This document shows, piece after piece, positions 17,489 to 26,409 of a DNA stretch of 64,000 bases; position 1 is the stretch's first letter; each line of letters begins with the position of its first letter. Source of the DNA: Chryseobacterium formosense (GTDB taxonomy: Bacteria; Bacteroidota; Bacteroidia; Flavobacteriales; Weeksellaceae). Both the position numbers and the translations under genes were made by a program. Location: contig NZ_FPAP01000002.1 of assembly GCF_900116415.1 (NCBI RefSeq), positions 992,001 to 1,056,000 of the forward strand, in the 5' to 3' direction. The notes under the pieces are model-generated. The model was not told where the DNA came from, did no database searches, and was given only the letters and a program-made list of their open reading frames with translations.

Positions 17489-18505
17489 ATGTCAGATCAG
17501 TCATTACAAACTTTAGGAGAATTTCTTATTGATAAACAGGAAGATTTCCAATATTCCACAGGAGAATTTTCACGTCTTCTGAGCGCAATAAGATTAGCTT
17601 CAAAAGTGGTAAACAGAGAAGTAAATAAAGCAGGAATTGTAGATATTACGGGTGCTGCAGGAAACCAGAATATTCAGGGTGAAGAACAGCAGAAACTGGA
17701 TGTTATTGCTAATGATATTTTTATCACTGCTTTATCGCAAAGAGAAGTTGTCTGCGGAATTGCTTCTGAAGAGAATGACGATTTTATTGATATTAAATGT
17801 GGTGAAAACGGACATCTAAGTAAATATGTTGTTTTGATTGATCCGCTTGATGGTTCTTCGAATATTGACGTAAATGTTTCTGTGGGAACAATTTTCTCAA
17901 TCTACAGAAGAGTTACTGAGCCAGGAACTCCTGTTCAGTTGGAAGATTTTTTACAGAAAGGAATCAACCAGATTGCGGCAGGTTATGTGATCTATGGTTC
18001 TTCTACAATGATCGTTTACACGACAGGAAATGGCGTAAACGGATTTACGCTCGATCCTTCATTAGGAACATACTATCTTTCTCATCCTAATATGACTTTC
18101 CCAAAAACAGGTAAAATTTATTCAATCAATGAAGGAAATTATATCAAATTTCCTCAAGGTGTAAAGAATTATCTGAAATATTGTCAGATGGAAGAAGGCG
18201 ACCGTCCTTATACTTCGAGATACATCGGTTCATTGGTTGCCGATTTCCACAGAAATATGCTGAAAGGCGGAATTTACATTTATCCATCTTATTCACAGGC
18301 TCCAAACGGAAAACTGAGATTATTGTATGAGTGTAATCCAATGGCATTTTTGGCTGAACAGGCGGGTGGAAAAGCAACAGACGGTTTCAGAAGAATTCTG
18401 GAAGTTGAACCGACAGAACTGCATCAAAGAATTCCATTTTTCTGCGGAAGTATTGATATGGTTGAAAAAGCAGAAGAATTTATGCGAATTGACAGCGTAA
18501 AATAA
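17489..18505 (+). CDS. fbp: Fructose-1,6-bisphosphatase class I
   Basis: A 338-residue gluconeogenic phosphatase converting fructose 1,6-bisphosphate to fructose 6-phosphate. The metal-binding motif DPLDGSSN spans 118-125, preceded by the SEEND segment, and the phosphate-binding segment with [21 protein letters not shown] is at about 231-251. Length and motifs are canonical for the class. The stop codon is directly followed by the ATG of menC with no spacer, so the two genes are translationally close although they belong to different pathways. Confidence 0.95.
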   Translation: MSDQSLQTLGEFLIDKQEDFQYSTGEFSRLLSAIRLASKVVNREVNKAGIVDITGAAGNQNIQGEEQQKLDVIANDIFITALSQREVVCGIASEENDDFIDIKCGENGHLSKYVVLIDPLDGSSNIDVNVSVGTIFSIYRRVTEPGTPVQLEDFLQKGINQIAAGYVIYGSSTMIVYTTGNGVNGFTLDPSLGTYYLSHPNMTFPKTGKIYSINEGNYIKFPQGVKNYLKYCQMEEGDRPYTSRYIGSLVADFHRNMLKGGIYIYPSYSQAPNGKLRLLYECNPMAFLAEQAGGKATDGFRRILEVEPTELHQRIPFFCGSIDMVEKAEEFMRIDSVK

Positions 18506-19510
18506 ATGACAGCAAAATATTTTCAATATTTATTAGAATTCAAACGCCCGAGTGGAACATCTCGCGGCGTTTTGCTTGAAAAAGAGACTTTTATTCTTGA
18601 GATTTTTCAGGATGATAAAAAAGGAGTGGGAGAGTGTGCTGTTTTCAGAGGATTGAGTTTTGATGACAGACCCGATTATGAAGAAAAATTAAAATGGCTT
18701 TGCGAAAATATCAGCAGTGATTCTGAATTTTTAAAACAAGAATTAGAAGAATTTCCGTCAATTTGGTTTGGCTACGAACAGGCTCTTTTAAATTTAAAAA
18801 ATGGTGACAACCTTTATTTTCCAAGTGAATTCACTGAAGGTAACACGCCTATCACGATCAATGGTTTGATCTGGATGGGTGATATTGGTTTTATGGAAGA
18901 ACAGATTCAGGAAAAGCTTGAACAAGGATTCCATTGCATTAAACTAAAAATCGGTGTCGATTGGATATCAGAGCATGAAATTCTTCAGAAATTAAGACAA
19001 AAATTTACAAAAGATCAGTTGGAACTTCGTGTAGATGCAAACGGAGGTTTTACGAAAGACGAAGCCAAAATTGTCTTACAGCAATTAGCTGATCTACATA
19101 TTCATTCAATTGAACAACCGATTAAAGCGGGGAACTGGAATGACATGGCAGAATTGTGCGCTGAAACTCCAACGCCGATTGCTCTGGATGAAGAACTCAT
19201 TGGAATCATTAATTTTAATAAGAAGAAAGAGTTGTTAGAAGTTATAAAACCTCAATACATTATTTTGAAACCAGCATTAGTAGGTGGCTTTTCGGGATCT
19301 GACGAGTGGATATCTCTAGTTGAGCAGCAAGATATTGGTTGGTGGATTACTTCAGCATTGGAAAGTAATATCGGTTTGAATGCAATCGCTCAATATACCT
19401 TTACAAAAAAAAATCAGATGCCCCAAGGTTTAGGAACAGGAAGTTTATTTACTAATAATTTTAAAAGCTGTTTAGAGCTTAATGGCGAAAAACTTTTTTA
19501 TAAAGGCTGA
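18506..19510 (+). CDS. menC: o-Succinylbenzoate synthase-like enolase-superfamily enzyme (MenC)
   Basis: A 334-residue member of the muconate-lactonizing subgroup of the enolase superfamily. It has the acid/base lysines in KLKIG (Lys146 and Lys148), metal ligands Asp177 (VDANGG), Glu203 (IEQP) and Asp228 (LDEE), and the second catalytic lysine Lys256 (LKPALVGG). The sequence fits o-succinylbenzoate synthase of menaquinone biosynthesis better than dipeptide epimerase, because menF and a MenI-like thioesterase are also encoded in this window. It starts immediately after the fbp stop. An alternative racemase function cannot be excluded. Confidence 0.82.
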   Translation: MTAKYFQYLLEFKRPSGTSRGVLLEKETFILEIFQDDKKGVGECAVFRGLSFDDRPDYEEKLKWLCENISSDSEFLKQELEEFPSIWFGYEQALLNLKNGDNLYFPSEFTEGNTPITINGLIWMGDIGFMEEQIQEKLEQGFHCIKLKIGVDWISEHEILQKLRQKFTKDQLELRVDANGGFTKDEAKIVLQQLADLHIHSIEQPIKAGNWNDMAELCAETPTPIALDEELIGIINFNKKKELLEVIKPQYIILKPALVGGFSGSDEWISLVEQQDIGWWITSALESNIGLNAIAQYTFTKKNQMPQGLGTGSLFTNNFKSCLELNGEKLFYKG

Positions 19511-19512
19511 TA

Positions 19513-19590
19513 TTAAATTACACCGTCAATGAAAATGGCTTTTTTTATAGATTCAATGATATTCAAAAGCTGTCTTTTTATCTTCTTCAT
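19513..19590 (-). CDS. Possible 25-residue peptide gene (low confidence)
   Basis: A minus-strand frame from ATG 19590 to TAA 19513 encodes a basic amphipathic peptide starting MKKIKRQLLNIIESIKKAI. It lies in the 232-base gap between menC and glnS, on the opposite strand to both. No consensus promoter or terminator is clear, so this could be chance. Confidence 0.2.
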   Translation of the reverse strand: MKKIKRQLLNIIESIKKAIFIDGVI

Positions 19591-19695
19591 GATGTTATTA
19601 TATCTGTTTTTTCTGAATGTAAATTTCTGAAAAAAAATTCAATAATATGTGAATTTAGTCTTAAATTATTATTTTCATAGAATTTTAAATTTTCC

Positions 19696-19703
19696 TAAAT
19701 TTG
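19696..19703 (+). promoter_or_regulatory. -7 promoter box of glnS
   Basis: TAAATTTG, 39 bases before the glnS ATG; no clear TTG at -33. Confidence 0.5.
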
Positions 19704-19742
19704 CAAATTGTCGTAAGTGCGGCATATTAAAGCGAATTTTTA

Positions 19743-21416
19743 ATGGAAGAAGAAAAAAAATCACTCAATTTTATTGAGCAAATTATCGAAGATGATTTGG
19801 CAAACGGTTTGAAAAGAGATCAGATCCGTTTCCGTTTTCCGCCTGAACCAAATGGTTATCTGCATGTAGGTCATACAAAAGCGATCTGCATCAACTTCGG
19901 TTTGGGTGAAAAATACAATGCTCCCGTAAACCTTCGTTTCGACGATACGAACCCTGAAAAAGAAGAACAGGAATTCGTAGATTCTATCATGAAAGACGTT
20001 GAATGGTTAGGTTTCAAATGGGATAAAGTTTTGTACGCATCCGATTACTTCCAGCAGCTTTACGATTGGGCAGTTCAGTTGATTAAAGAAGGAAAAGCTT
20101 ATGTAGATGAGCAGCCGTCTGAAGTGATTACTGAACAAAGAAAAAATCCTGCAGAGCCGGGAATAGAATCTCCTTTTAGAAACCGTCCTGTTGAAGAGTC
20201 TTTAGACTTATTCGAAAGAATGAAAAACGGTGAATTCGAAAGTGGTTCAATGTCTCTGCGTGCAAAAATCGACATGCTTTCGCCAAACATGAATATGCGT
20301 GACCCTGTGATGTACAGAATTTTGAATAAGCCTCATCACAGAACAGGTACAGCTTGGAAAATTTATCCGATGTACGACTGGGCTCACGGTGAATCTGATT
20401 ATATCGAACAAATTTCTCACTCACTATGTTCTTTGGAGTTTGAAAACCACAGACCGCTGTACAATTGGTATTTAGATCAAGTGTATGAGGAAGGAAAGGT
20501 GAAAAATAAGCAGAGAGAATTTGCAAGGATGAACGTTTCTTACATGATCACCTCCAAAAGAAAACTACAAAGGCTGATTGCTGAAAATGTGGTGAACGGT
20601 TGGGATGATCCAAGAATGCCTACAATTTCAGGAATGAGGAGAAAAGGCTTTACAGCCAACGCTATCAGAAATTTTATTGATAAAGTAGGAGTTGCGAAAA
20701 GAGAAAATTTAATTGAAATTCAGCTATTGGATTTCTGTGTTCGTGAAGATCTGAATAAGGTTGCAAAACGTGTAATGGCGGTTGTTGATCCTATTAAATT
20801 AGTCATTGAAAACTATCCTGAAGGACAAGAAGAATGGTTAACAACCGAAAATAATAACGAACAGGAAAATGCAGGAACGAGAGAAATTCCGTTCTCAAGA
20901 GAATTATATATTGAGCGTGAAGATTTCAAGGAAGAAGCTGGAAACAAGTTCTTTAGATTGAGATTAGGAGGAGAAGTTCGTCTGAAATCTGCTTACATCA
21001 TTAAAGGTGAAAGAGTTGAGAAGGATGAAAATGGAGAAATCACGACTATTTATGCATCTTACGACGAAAAATCTAAGTCAGGAAGCGGAACTGAAGAAAG
21101 TTTAAGAAAAGTAAAAGGAACGATTCACTGGGTTTCTGCAAAACATGCGATTCCTGTAGAAGTAAGAAATTACGAAAAATTATTCACTGTTGAACAGCCT
21201 GATGCCGAGAAAGATGTAGATTTCTTGAATTTCATCAATCCGGAATCAGTCAATGTCATTCAAGGATTTGGTGAGCCTAGCTTAAAGGATGTGGCAGTTG
21301 GAGAACCTCTTCAATTCCAGAGAATTGGCTATTTCACAAAGGATCAGGATTCTACAGATACAAATTTTGTGTTCAATAGAACTGTGACTTTAAAAGACTC
21401 TTATAAGCCGGAGTAA
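19743..21416 (+). CDS. glnS: Glutaminyl-tRNA synthetase
   Basis: A 557-residue class I aminoacyl-tRNA synthetase charging tRNA-Gln directly. The HIGH-type signature is HVGH at 41-44 within PEPNGYLHVGHTKAIC, and the KMSKS-type loop is the MITSKRKL segment near residue 267. The C-terminal anticodon-binding beta-barrels run from about 340 onward. The segment IEQISHSLCSLEFENHRPLY is characteristic of GlnRS rather than bacterial GluRS. It has its own promoter and a strong terminator, so it is a single-gene unit. Confidence 0.96.
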   Translation: MEEEKKSLNFIEQIIEDDLANGLKRDQIRFRFPPEPNGYLHVGHTKAICINFGLGEKYNAPVNLRFDDTNPEKEEQEFVDSIMKDVEWLGFKWDKVLYASDYFQQLYDWAVQLIKEGKAYVDEQPSEVITEQRKNPAEPGIESPFRNRPVEESLDLFERMKNGEFESGSMSLRAKIDMLSPNMNMRDPVMYRILNKPHHRTGTAWKIYPMYDWAHGESDYIEQISHSLCSLEFENHRPLYNWYLDQVYEEGKVKNKQREFARMNVSYMITSKRKLQRLIAENVVNGWDDPRMPTISGMRRKGFTANAIRNFIDKVGVAKRENLIEIQLLDFCVREDLNKVAKRVMAVVDPIKLVIENYPEGQEEWLTTENNNEQENAGTREIPFSRELYIEREDFKEEAGNKFFRLRLGGEVRLKSAYIIKGERVEKDENGEITTIYASYDEKSKSGSGTEESLRKVKGTIHWVSAKHAIPVEVRNYEKLFTVEQPDAEKDVDFLNFINPESVNVIQGFGEPSLKDVAVGEPLQFQRIGYFTKDQDSTDTNFVFNRTVTLKDSYKPE

Positions 21417-21439
21417 AAATTATTTATACCATATAAATG

Positions 21440-21474
21440 AAACAGGGCTTAATTTTTTAAGTCCTGTTTTTTAT
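21440..21474 (+). terminator. Rho-independent terminator of glnS
   Basis: Stem AAACAGG-CTTAA / TTAAG-CCTGTTT with one G-T pair, followed by a T run. Confidence 0.85.
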
Positions 21475-21561
21475 TTAAACACTAATAGCACAAATAGTCA
21501 TCACAAAGTCTACAAATATGAATGGTATTATTTGTGAAAAAATTACTGCAATCTGTGTTTA

Positions 21562-21613
21562 AAAGAGTCCCGAAGGGACGACCTTCTAAAGGATAGGATG
21601 CAATCCTATTAAA
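21562..21613 (+). repeat. 52-base double-hairpin dispersed repeat, copy 2
   Basis: GTCCCGAAGGGAC hairpin followed by ATAGGAT-GCA-ATCCTAT. It matches 7091-7142 at 45 of 52 positions, with paired changes in the first stem (CC/GG). It ends 27 bases before the MFS start codon. Confidence 0.8.
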
Positions 21614-21640
21614 TAATAATTAAATTAAAAAATCAAAATT

Positions 21641-22855
21641 GTGAAATTTTTAAAGATATACATCAACTCATTCAAAGGACTTTCAGCGGAAAGCTGGATG
21701 CTCGCTTTGGTAATGCTCATCAACCGGTCGGGGTCGATGGTTTTACCGTTTCTTGGAGTTTACATGACAGATCATTTGAATTTCGACCTCAAAAGTGCCG
21801 GAATCGTTTTAAGTTTCTTCGGAATCGGTTCCGTAGTAGGTTCATGGTTTGGCGGAATGATCACCGATAAAATAGGAGAGTTTAAGGTTCAGAGCTTAAG
21901 TCTTTTTCTCAGTGTTCCCATGTTTTGCTTAATCCCGCTTTTTCATACAGAAGTGGGTTTGGCTGCAATTATTTTTATTCAAAGTTCGATCAGTGAAGCT
22001 TTTCGACCTGCGAATTCTGTGGCGGTTTCAAAATATGCAAAACCGGGAAATGTAACCAGAGCATTCTCTCTAAACCGAATGGCAGTCAATCTTGGGTTTT
22101 CTGTAGGTCCGGCTTTAGGCGGAATTTTAGCGGCGATTTCTTATGATTTTCTCTTTTACTCCAACGCAATCGGGGCTTTATTGGCGGGATTAACGTATGT
22201 TTTCTTTTTTAGAAACAGAAGTTATCGAAATAAAGATAAGATCAATAAAACGGCTGATCCAAAAGCAATTTCTCCTTATAAAGACACCCAATTCATTCTT
22301 TTTGCGGCTGCATGTTTTATGTTTTCCGTATGCTTTTTCCAGTTGCTGAATACATTGACGATTTTCTACAAGCAGGAAGCCGACCTTTCGGCTCAGACCA
22401 TCGGGTATATCTTAGGATTCAGCGGGGTTATCGTTGTAGTTATGGAAATGATCATGGTTCAGATTGCAGAAAAATATTTAAAGCTGAAAACCACAATGTT
22501 TTTAGGTACTCTTTTCTGTGCCGTTTCTTTCGGAATGTTGGCTGCAGATACTTCAATCTGGCTTTTAGTGGTGTCAATATCCATTTTAAGTTTAGGAGAA
22601 ATCTGGGCTCTTCCGTTTATGGCGACCATTACTTCACTTCGTTCAGGAACGCACAATAAAGGGGCTTATATGGGACTTTTAGGAATCGCATTTTCGCTTT
22701 CATTCATCATTACACCATCTTTGGGAACTTTCATTGCCGAGAATTTTGGCTTTACAATTCTCTGGATTGGTACGGGAATCCTTCTCGGAATCACGGCTGT
22801 TGCTTTTTATTACATTGTTCCTTGGATGATTGGCAATAAAAATTCTGAAGAGTAA
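21641..22855 (+). CDS. Major facilitator superfamily transporter
   Basis: A 404-residue inner-membrane protein with about 12 hydrophobic segments. The MFS loop 2-3 signature appears as GSWFGGMITDKIG (about residues 66-78), and the N- and C-halves are separated by a basic cytoplasmic loop near 190-205 (RNRSYRNKDKINK). This pattern fits drug:H+ antiporter-like (DHA1) carriers; the substrate is unknown. The start is a GTG at 21641; the next in-frame start would remove part of the first helix. It lies directly downstream of the double-hairpin repeat, which may form part of its leader. Confidence 0.87.
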   Translation: MKFLKIYINSFKGLSAESWMLALVMLINRSGSMVLPFLGVYMTDHLNFDLKSAGIVLSFFGIGSVVGSWFGGMITDKIGEFKVQSLSLFLSVPMFCLIPLFHTEVGLAAIIFIQSSISEAFRPANSVAVSKYAKPGNVTRAFSLNRMAVNLGFSVGPALGGILAAISYDFLFYSNAIGALLAGLTYVFFFRNRSYRNKDKINKTADPKAISPYKDTQFILFAAACFMFSVCFFQLLNTLTIFYKQEADLSAQTIGYILGFSGVIVVVMEMIMVQIAEKYLKLKTTMFLGTLFCAVSFGMLAADTSIWLLVVSISILSLGEIWALPFMATITSLRSGTHNKGAYMGLLGIAFSLSFIITPSLGTFIAENFGFTILWIGTGILLGITAVAFYYIVPWMIGNKNSEE

Positions 22856-22893
22856 TTTTTTAATTTGGGCGTGTCCCTACGTTTTCCCAGGCT

Positions 22894-22927
22894 AAACCTC
22901 ATAGATTTTAGAAATCTATGAGGTTTT
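22894..22927. terminator. Terminator after the MFS gene
   Basis: A perfect 15-bp stem, AAACCTCATAGATTT with its complement around TAG, followed by further T. Confidence 0.85.
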
Positions 22928-23060
22928 TTCCGTCGCAAAACTTCGGGTCGGGCTGCTTTGGGGTTCGCTTCGCTTCCGTACTCGTTCGTTCCTCACTCGC
23001 ACCGGCTCCTTTGTCGCCGCCCGCCGTATCCCTCACGTGGTTTTTAGCGTGAAATACAAA
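22928..23060. repeat. GC-rich non-coding element within a 324-base gene-free stretch
   Basis: Between the MFS terminator and the TonB receptor promoter lies about 120 bases of markedly GC-rich sequence containing short motifs such as TCGGGCTGCTTTGGGG, CTTCGCTTCCGTACTCG and GTATCCCTCACG. The composition is unlike the surroundings and resembles the dispersed GC-rich palindromic elements of Bacteroidetes genomes. An open frame on the minus strand across it lacks protein character. The family assignment is from memory of such elements and needs a genome search. Confidence 0.45.
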
Positions 23061-23089
23061 ATTAAGTTTGTCAACAGAAAATATCAGCC

Positions 23090-23114
23090 TTGTCAAAGTT
23101 CAAAACTTTGACAA
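23090..23114. promoter_or_regulatory. Inverted repeat at the -33 region of the TonB receptor gene (possible operator)
   Basis: TTGTCAAAGTT and AACTTTGACAA are perfect 11-base arms around a three-base centre. The TTG at 23108-23110 in the right arm is 24 bases before the -7 box. It could also fold as a hairpin in RNA. Confidence 0.45.
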
Positions 23115-23134
23115 TGTTTTTTCTACCACAACTT

Positions 23135-23142
23135 TAAATTTG
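23135..23142 (+). promoter_or_regulatory. -7 promoter box of the TonB receptor gene
   Basis: TAAATTTG, 37 bases before the ATG at 23180. Confidence 0.55.
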
Positions 23143-23179
23143 AGCCTTAAACAGTACAGTTTTTGCATAGCTTTTCGCA

Positions 23180-25210
23180 ATGAAAAAAATCTACATTATT
23201 CTTCCTCTTTTTTCTGCTGCTTTTTTGTTAGCTCAAAAAAAAGATTCCGCAACATTAATTTCAGAAGTAAGAATTGATGCTTACAAAAAGCCGACGGCAT
23301 TTATTAATTCCACAAAGTCGGTTTCCGTTGTTTCTGAGAATTTACTCAATCAAAATACACCTGAAAGAATGCTCGAATCGATCAATCAGATTGCAGGAGC
23401 AAGAATGGAAGAACGCTCACCGGGAAGCTACAGGATTTCGCTTCGTGGAAGCACGTTAAGATCACCTTTTGGCGTTCGCAATGTGAAAGTTTATCTTGAT
23501 GATTTTATTTTATCGGATGCTTCTGGAAATACCTATTTCAATGTGATTTCTCCTGAGTTGATCGACAGAATAGAAATTTACAAAGGCCCGGAAAGCGGTG
23601 ATTACGGTGCAGCGACAGGCGGAACAGTACTTTTGAAAACAAAATCTTCTGAAAATTTATCAGCCAATATTTCTGTCGGAAGTTACGGAACTTTCAATCA
23701 GAGTATAGATTTTTCAAAACAGATGGGGAAACATTTTTTTGAAGTTTTTCAGAATTATTACCAGACAGATTCTTATCGTGAACAATCTAAAGTGCAGCGA
23801 AAACAGATTTTCCTGAAAGACAATTTCCAATATTCTCAAAAAGGATTATTGAAAGCCATGTTGATGTATTCAGACCTCGATTATCAAACTCCGGGCGGAT
23901 TAACTTTAGAGCAAATGAACTTCAACGGAAAACAGGCAAGGCCAGGAACAGCAACTGTTCCCGGGGCAAAAGAACAAAATGCAGGAATTCGAAATAAAAT
24001 GATTTTAGCCGGACTTTCAAATGAATATCGGTTCAATCCCAATCTTTCGCATTTTATTTTGGTTCAGGGTTCGTATGTTGATTTTGAAAATCCGTTTATT
24101 ACCAATTTTGAAAATCGTTTTGAAAACAATTTCGCTTTAAGAACCCATTTTAATTATGAAAAAAACTGGGAGAAAATTTCTTTAGCCTACCGATTGGGTT
24201 TTGAAGGCGGAATGAATGATATTCTGATTAAAAATTATGATAATAACAAAGGAATTGAAGGAAATCCGCAAAATTTTGACAAACTAAAAAATACATCAGG
24301 ATTTTACTTTCTTTCTCAGAAAATGAATTTTAATGAAAAGCTATTTACCGATATTTCCATTAGCTTAAACTCAAATTCATATGATTGGGAAAGGATTTTC
24401 CCACGAACTGAAAATGGGAAAATTCATTTTAAAAATCAATGGCTTCCAAATTTCGGAGTGACTTATCTTTTAGGAAATGGCTTTTCGGCGAGAGGAAAAA
24501 TTGGTAAAGGAAATTCTGCTCCCACTAATGAAGAAATCCGTTCTTCAACGCAGGAATTTAATCAAAATCTAAATCCGGAGTATGGCTGGAATAAAGAAAT
24601 AGGTATTAGAAAACAATTTGGAAATTTTCTTTTCTTAGAAGGAAGTTATTTTGATTTTCGAATGAAAGATGCGATTGTAAGACGACAGAATGAAGCCGGA
24701 CAAGAATATTTTGTCAATTCAGGTGAAACCGCTCAAAAAGGTTTTGAAATTCTCTTGGAATCTAAAAGTTTCAATTTAAAGAATGACTTTTTCAGCCAAT
24801 TTAAATTCAGATTTTCAGGAAGCTTTTATGATTTTAAGTTTAAAAATTATCAGCAAAATGAAAATGATTTCTCAGGGAATGATTTAACGGGAGTTCCAGG
24901 AACGACAATCAACAGTTTATTAAATTTCACTTTTTTCAAAAAATTGAATATTGATTATTCTCATTTTTATACTTCAAAAATACCTTTGAATGATGCCAAT
25001 TCCGTTTGGTCAGAACCAAATTTAATCGGAAATATTCAGTTTAGATTTCCTGTAGATTTTGAAAAAACGAGAGTCAATTTATATCTGCAGATTCAGAATT
25101 TATATAATGAAAATTATGTTTTGGGTTTTGACACTAATGCTTTCGGAAACCGTTATTACAATCCCGCAGCAAAAAGAAATTTTGTCTTGGGAATGAAGGT
25201 TGATTTTTAG
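23180..25210 (+). CDS. TonB-dependent outer membrane receptor
   Basis: A 676-residue outer-membrane transporter energised by TonB. The signal peptide covers residues 1-18 (ending FLLAQ). The plug domain covers about 30-155 with SVSVVSENLLNQ, the LRGSTLRSPFGVRNVKVYLDD stretch and RIEIYKGPESGDYG. The 22-strand barrel fills the rest and ends in Phe (GMKVDF), as required for barrel assembly. The Bacteroidetes SusC-type N-terminal carboxypeptidase-like domain is missing, and no SusD partner follows, so it is probably a siderophore, heme or cofactor receptor rather than a glycan one. The substrate is unknown. Confidence 0.9.
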   Translation: MKKIYIILPLFSAAFLLAQKKDSATLISEVRIDAYKKPTAFINSTKSVSVVSENLLNQNTPERMLESINQIAGARMEERSPGSYRISLRGSTLRSPFGVRNVKVYLDDFILSDASGNTYFNVISPELIDRIEIYKGPESGDYGAATGGTVLLKTKSSENLSANISVGSYGTFNQSIDFSKQMGKHFFEVFQNYYQTDSYREQSKVQRKQIFLKDNFQYSQKGLLKAMLMYSDLDYQTPGGLTLEQMNFNGKQARPGTATVPGAKEQNAGIRNKMILAGLSNEYRFNPNLSHFILVQGSYVDFENPFITNFENRFENNFALRTHFNYEKNWEKISLAYRLGFEGGMNDILIKNYDNNKGIEGNPQNFDKLKNTSGFYFLSQKMNFNEKLFTDISISLNSNSYDWERIFPRTENGKIHFKNQWLPNFGVTYLLGNGFSARGKIGKGNSAPTNEEIRSSTQEFNQNLNPEYGWNKEIGIRKQFGNFLFLEGSYFDFRMKDAIVRRQNEAGQEYFVNSGETAQKGFEILLESKSFNLKNDFFSQFKFRFSGSFYDFKFKNYQQNENDFSGNDLTGVPGTTINSLLNFTFFKKLNIDYSHFYTSKIPLNDANSVWSEPNLIGNIQFRFPVDFEKTRVNLYLQIQNLYNENYVLGFDTNAFGNRYYNPAAKRNFVLGMKVDF

Positions 25211-25297
25211 TTTTGGCTTACGCAGATTTAGTCGATAAAACAGATTTTTAGACTGTAAAATCTGCGAAATCTGCATAATCTGCGAGAAATTACTTAA

Positions 25298-26257
25298 TCA
25301 TTTCGAAAGAATATGTTGAACAATTATTTCCGCATGAATTCTGGAGTTTTCAATAAACCAAAGATGGGTGTCTTTTCCGCCACAAACTACGCCTGCCAAA
25401 TATAAATTCGGAACATTGGTTTCCATAGTTTCAGTGTTGTAAAAAGGATTTAAACAATCGCCCTGCAATTCAATTCCTGAATTTTTGAGGAAGTCAAAAT
25501 CGGGAAGATAGCCGGTCATTGCGAGAACAAAATCATTTTCAATTTCATTGATTTTTCCGTTTCTATCTTTAAAAATGACAGAATTTTCTTTAATTTCAAT
25601 CAGTTCAGAATTAAAATGAGCTGTAATACTTCCTTCTGCAATTCGGTTTTCAATATCAGGTTTTACCCAATATTTTACGTTTGGCGAAATCTCAGAATTA
25701 CGGATTATCATCGTGACTTCTGCACCCTTTCGATACGTTTCTAAGGCAGCATCAACTGAGGAATTACTTGAGCCGATAACAACGATTTTCTGTCTAGCAT
25801 AAGGATAAGGTTCAGTGTAATAATGTTTAACTTTCTCCAGATTTTCTCCGGGAATGTTCATCAGATTCGGAATATCATAAAATCCGGTTGAGATGATGAC
25901 GTTTTTTGAGTAATATTTTGCTTTTGAAGTTTCAATTTCGAAAATCTCATTGTTTTTAGAAACTTTTAAAACTTTTTCATAAAGATTGATATTCAAATTT
26001 TTCTGTCTTGCGATTCCCTGATAATATTCCAGAGCTTCCTGTCTTCCGGGTTTTGCAGCAGAAATAAAAGGAATTTCATCAATTTCAAGTTTATCTGCGG
26101 TTGAAAAAAACTTCATATACAAAGGATAATTGAAGAGTGAATTGACAATTGTTCCTTTTTCGATAATTAAATAATTGAGGTTGTTTTTATTGGCTTCGAG
26201 CGCACAGTTGAGACCGATTGGTCCTGCTCCGATAATCAGAAGATCAAGAATTTTCAT
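25298..26257 (-). CDS. ypdA: YpdA-family FAD/NAD(P)-dependent oxidoreductase (putative bacillithiol disulfide reductase)
   Basis: A 319-residue flavoprotein with an FAD-binding GxGPxG motif at 10-15 and a second nucleotide-binding motif (VVIGSSNSSVDAA) near 160. It lacks the CxxC of thioredoxin reductases, as YpdA/Bdr proteins do; these regenerate bacillithiol from its disulfide. Bacillithiol use by Weeksellaceae is plausible but not shown here. It is convergent with the TonB receptor gene. The -7 box TATTTTTG ends only four bases before the ATG, suggesting a leaderless mRNA. Confidence 0.82.
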   Translation of the reverse strand: MKILDLLIIGAGPIGLNCALEANKNNLNYLIIEKGTIVNSLFNYPLYMKFFSTADKLEIDEIPFISAAKPGRQEALEYYQGIARQKNLNINLYEKVLKVSKNNEIFEIETSKAKYYSKNVIISTGFYDIPNLMNIPGENLEKVKHYYTEPYPYARQKIVVIGSSNSSVDAALETYRKGAEVTMIIRNSEISPNVKYWVKPDIENRIAEGSITAHFNSELIEIKENSVIFKDRNGKINEIENDFVLAMTGYLPDFDFLKNSGIELQGDCLNPFYNTETMETNVPNLYLAGVVCGGKDTHLWFIENSRIHAEIIVQHILSK

Positions 26258-26261
26258 CTAT

Positions 26262-26269
26262 CAAAAATA
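26262..26269 (-). promoter_or_regulatory. -7 promoter box of ypdA, four bases before the start codon
   Basis: TATTTTTG on the minus strand. The expected transcription start would coincide with the ATG. Confidence 0.5.
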
Positions 26270-26409
26270 CAAAAATGCTTTAAGTAATCGGTTTAAAGTA
26301 ATATGTGAAAATCAATCATTTTTATATTTAAACTCTATTGACGTCAAAAAAACTCAAACTCTCCAACTCAATGTGGCATCGCTTTTGAACTTTTTTCAAA
26401 AATTTTGAA

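Noticed and set aside
22908-23096. Open frame of 62 codons on the minus strand
   Set aside because: It covers the GC-rich intergenic element and shows no domain pattern.
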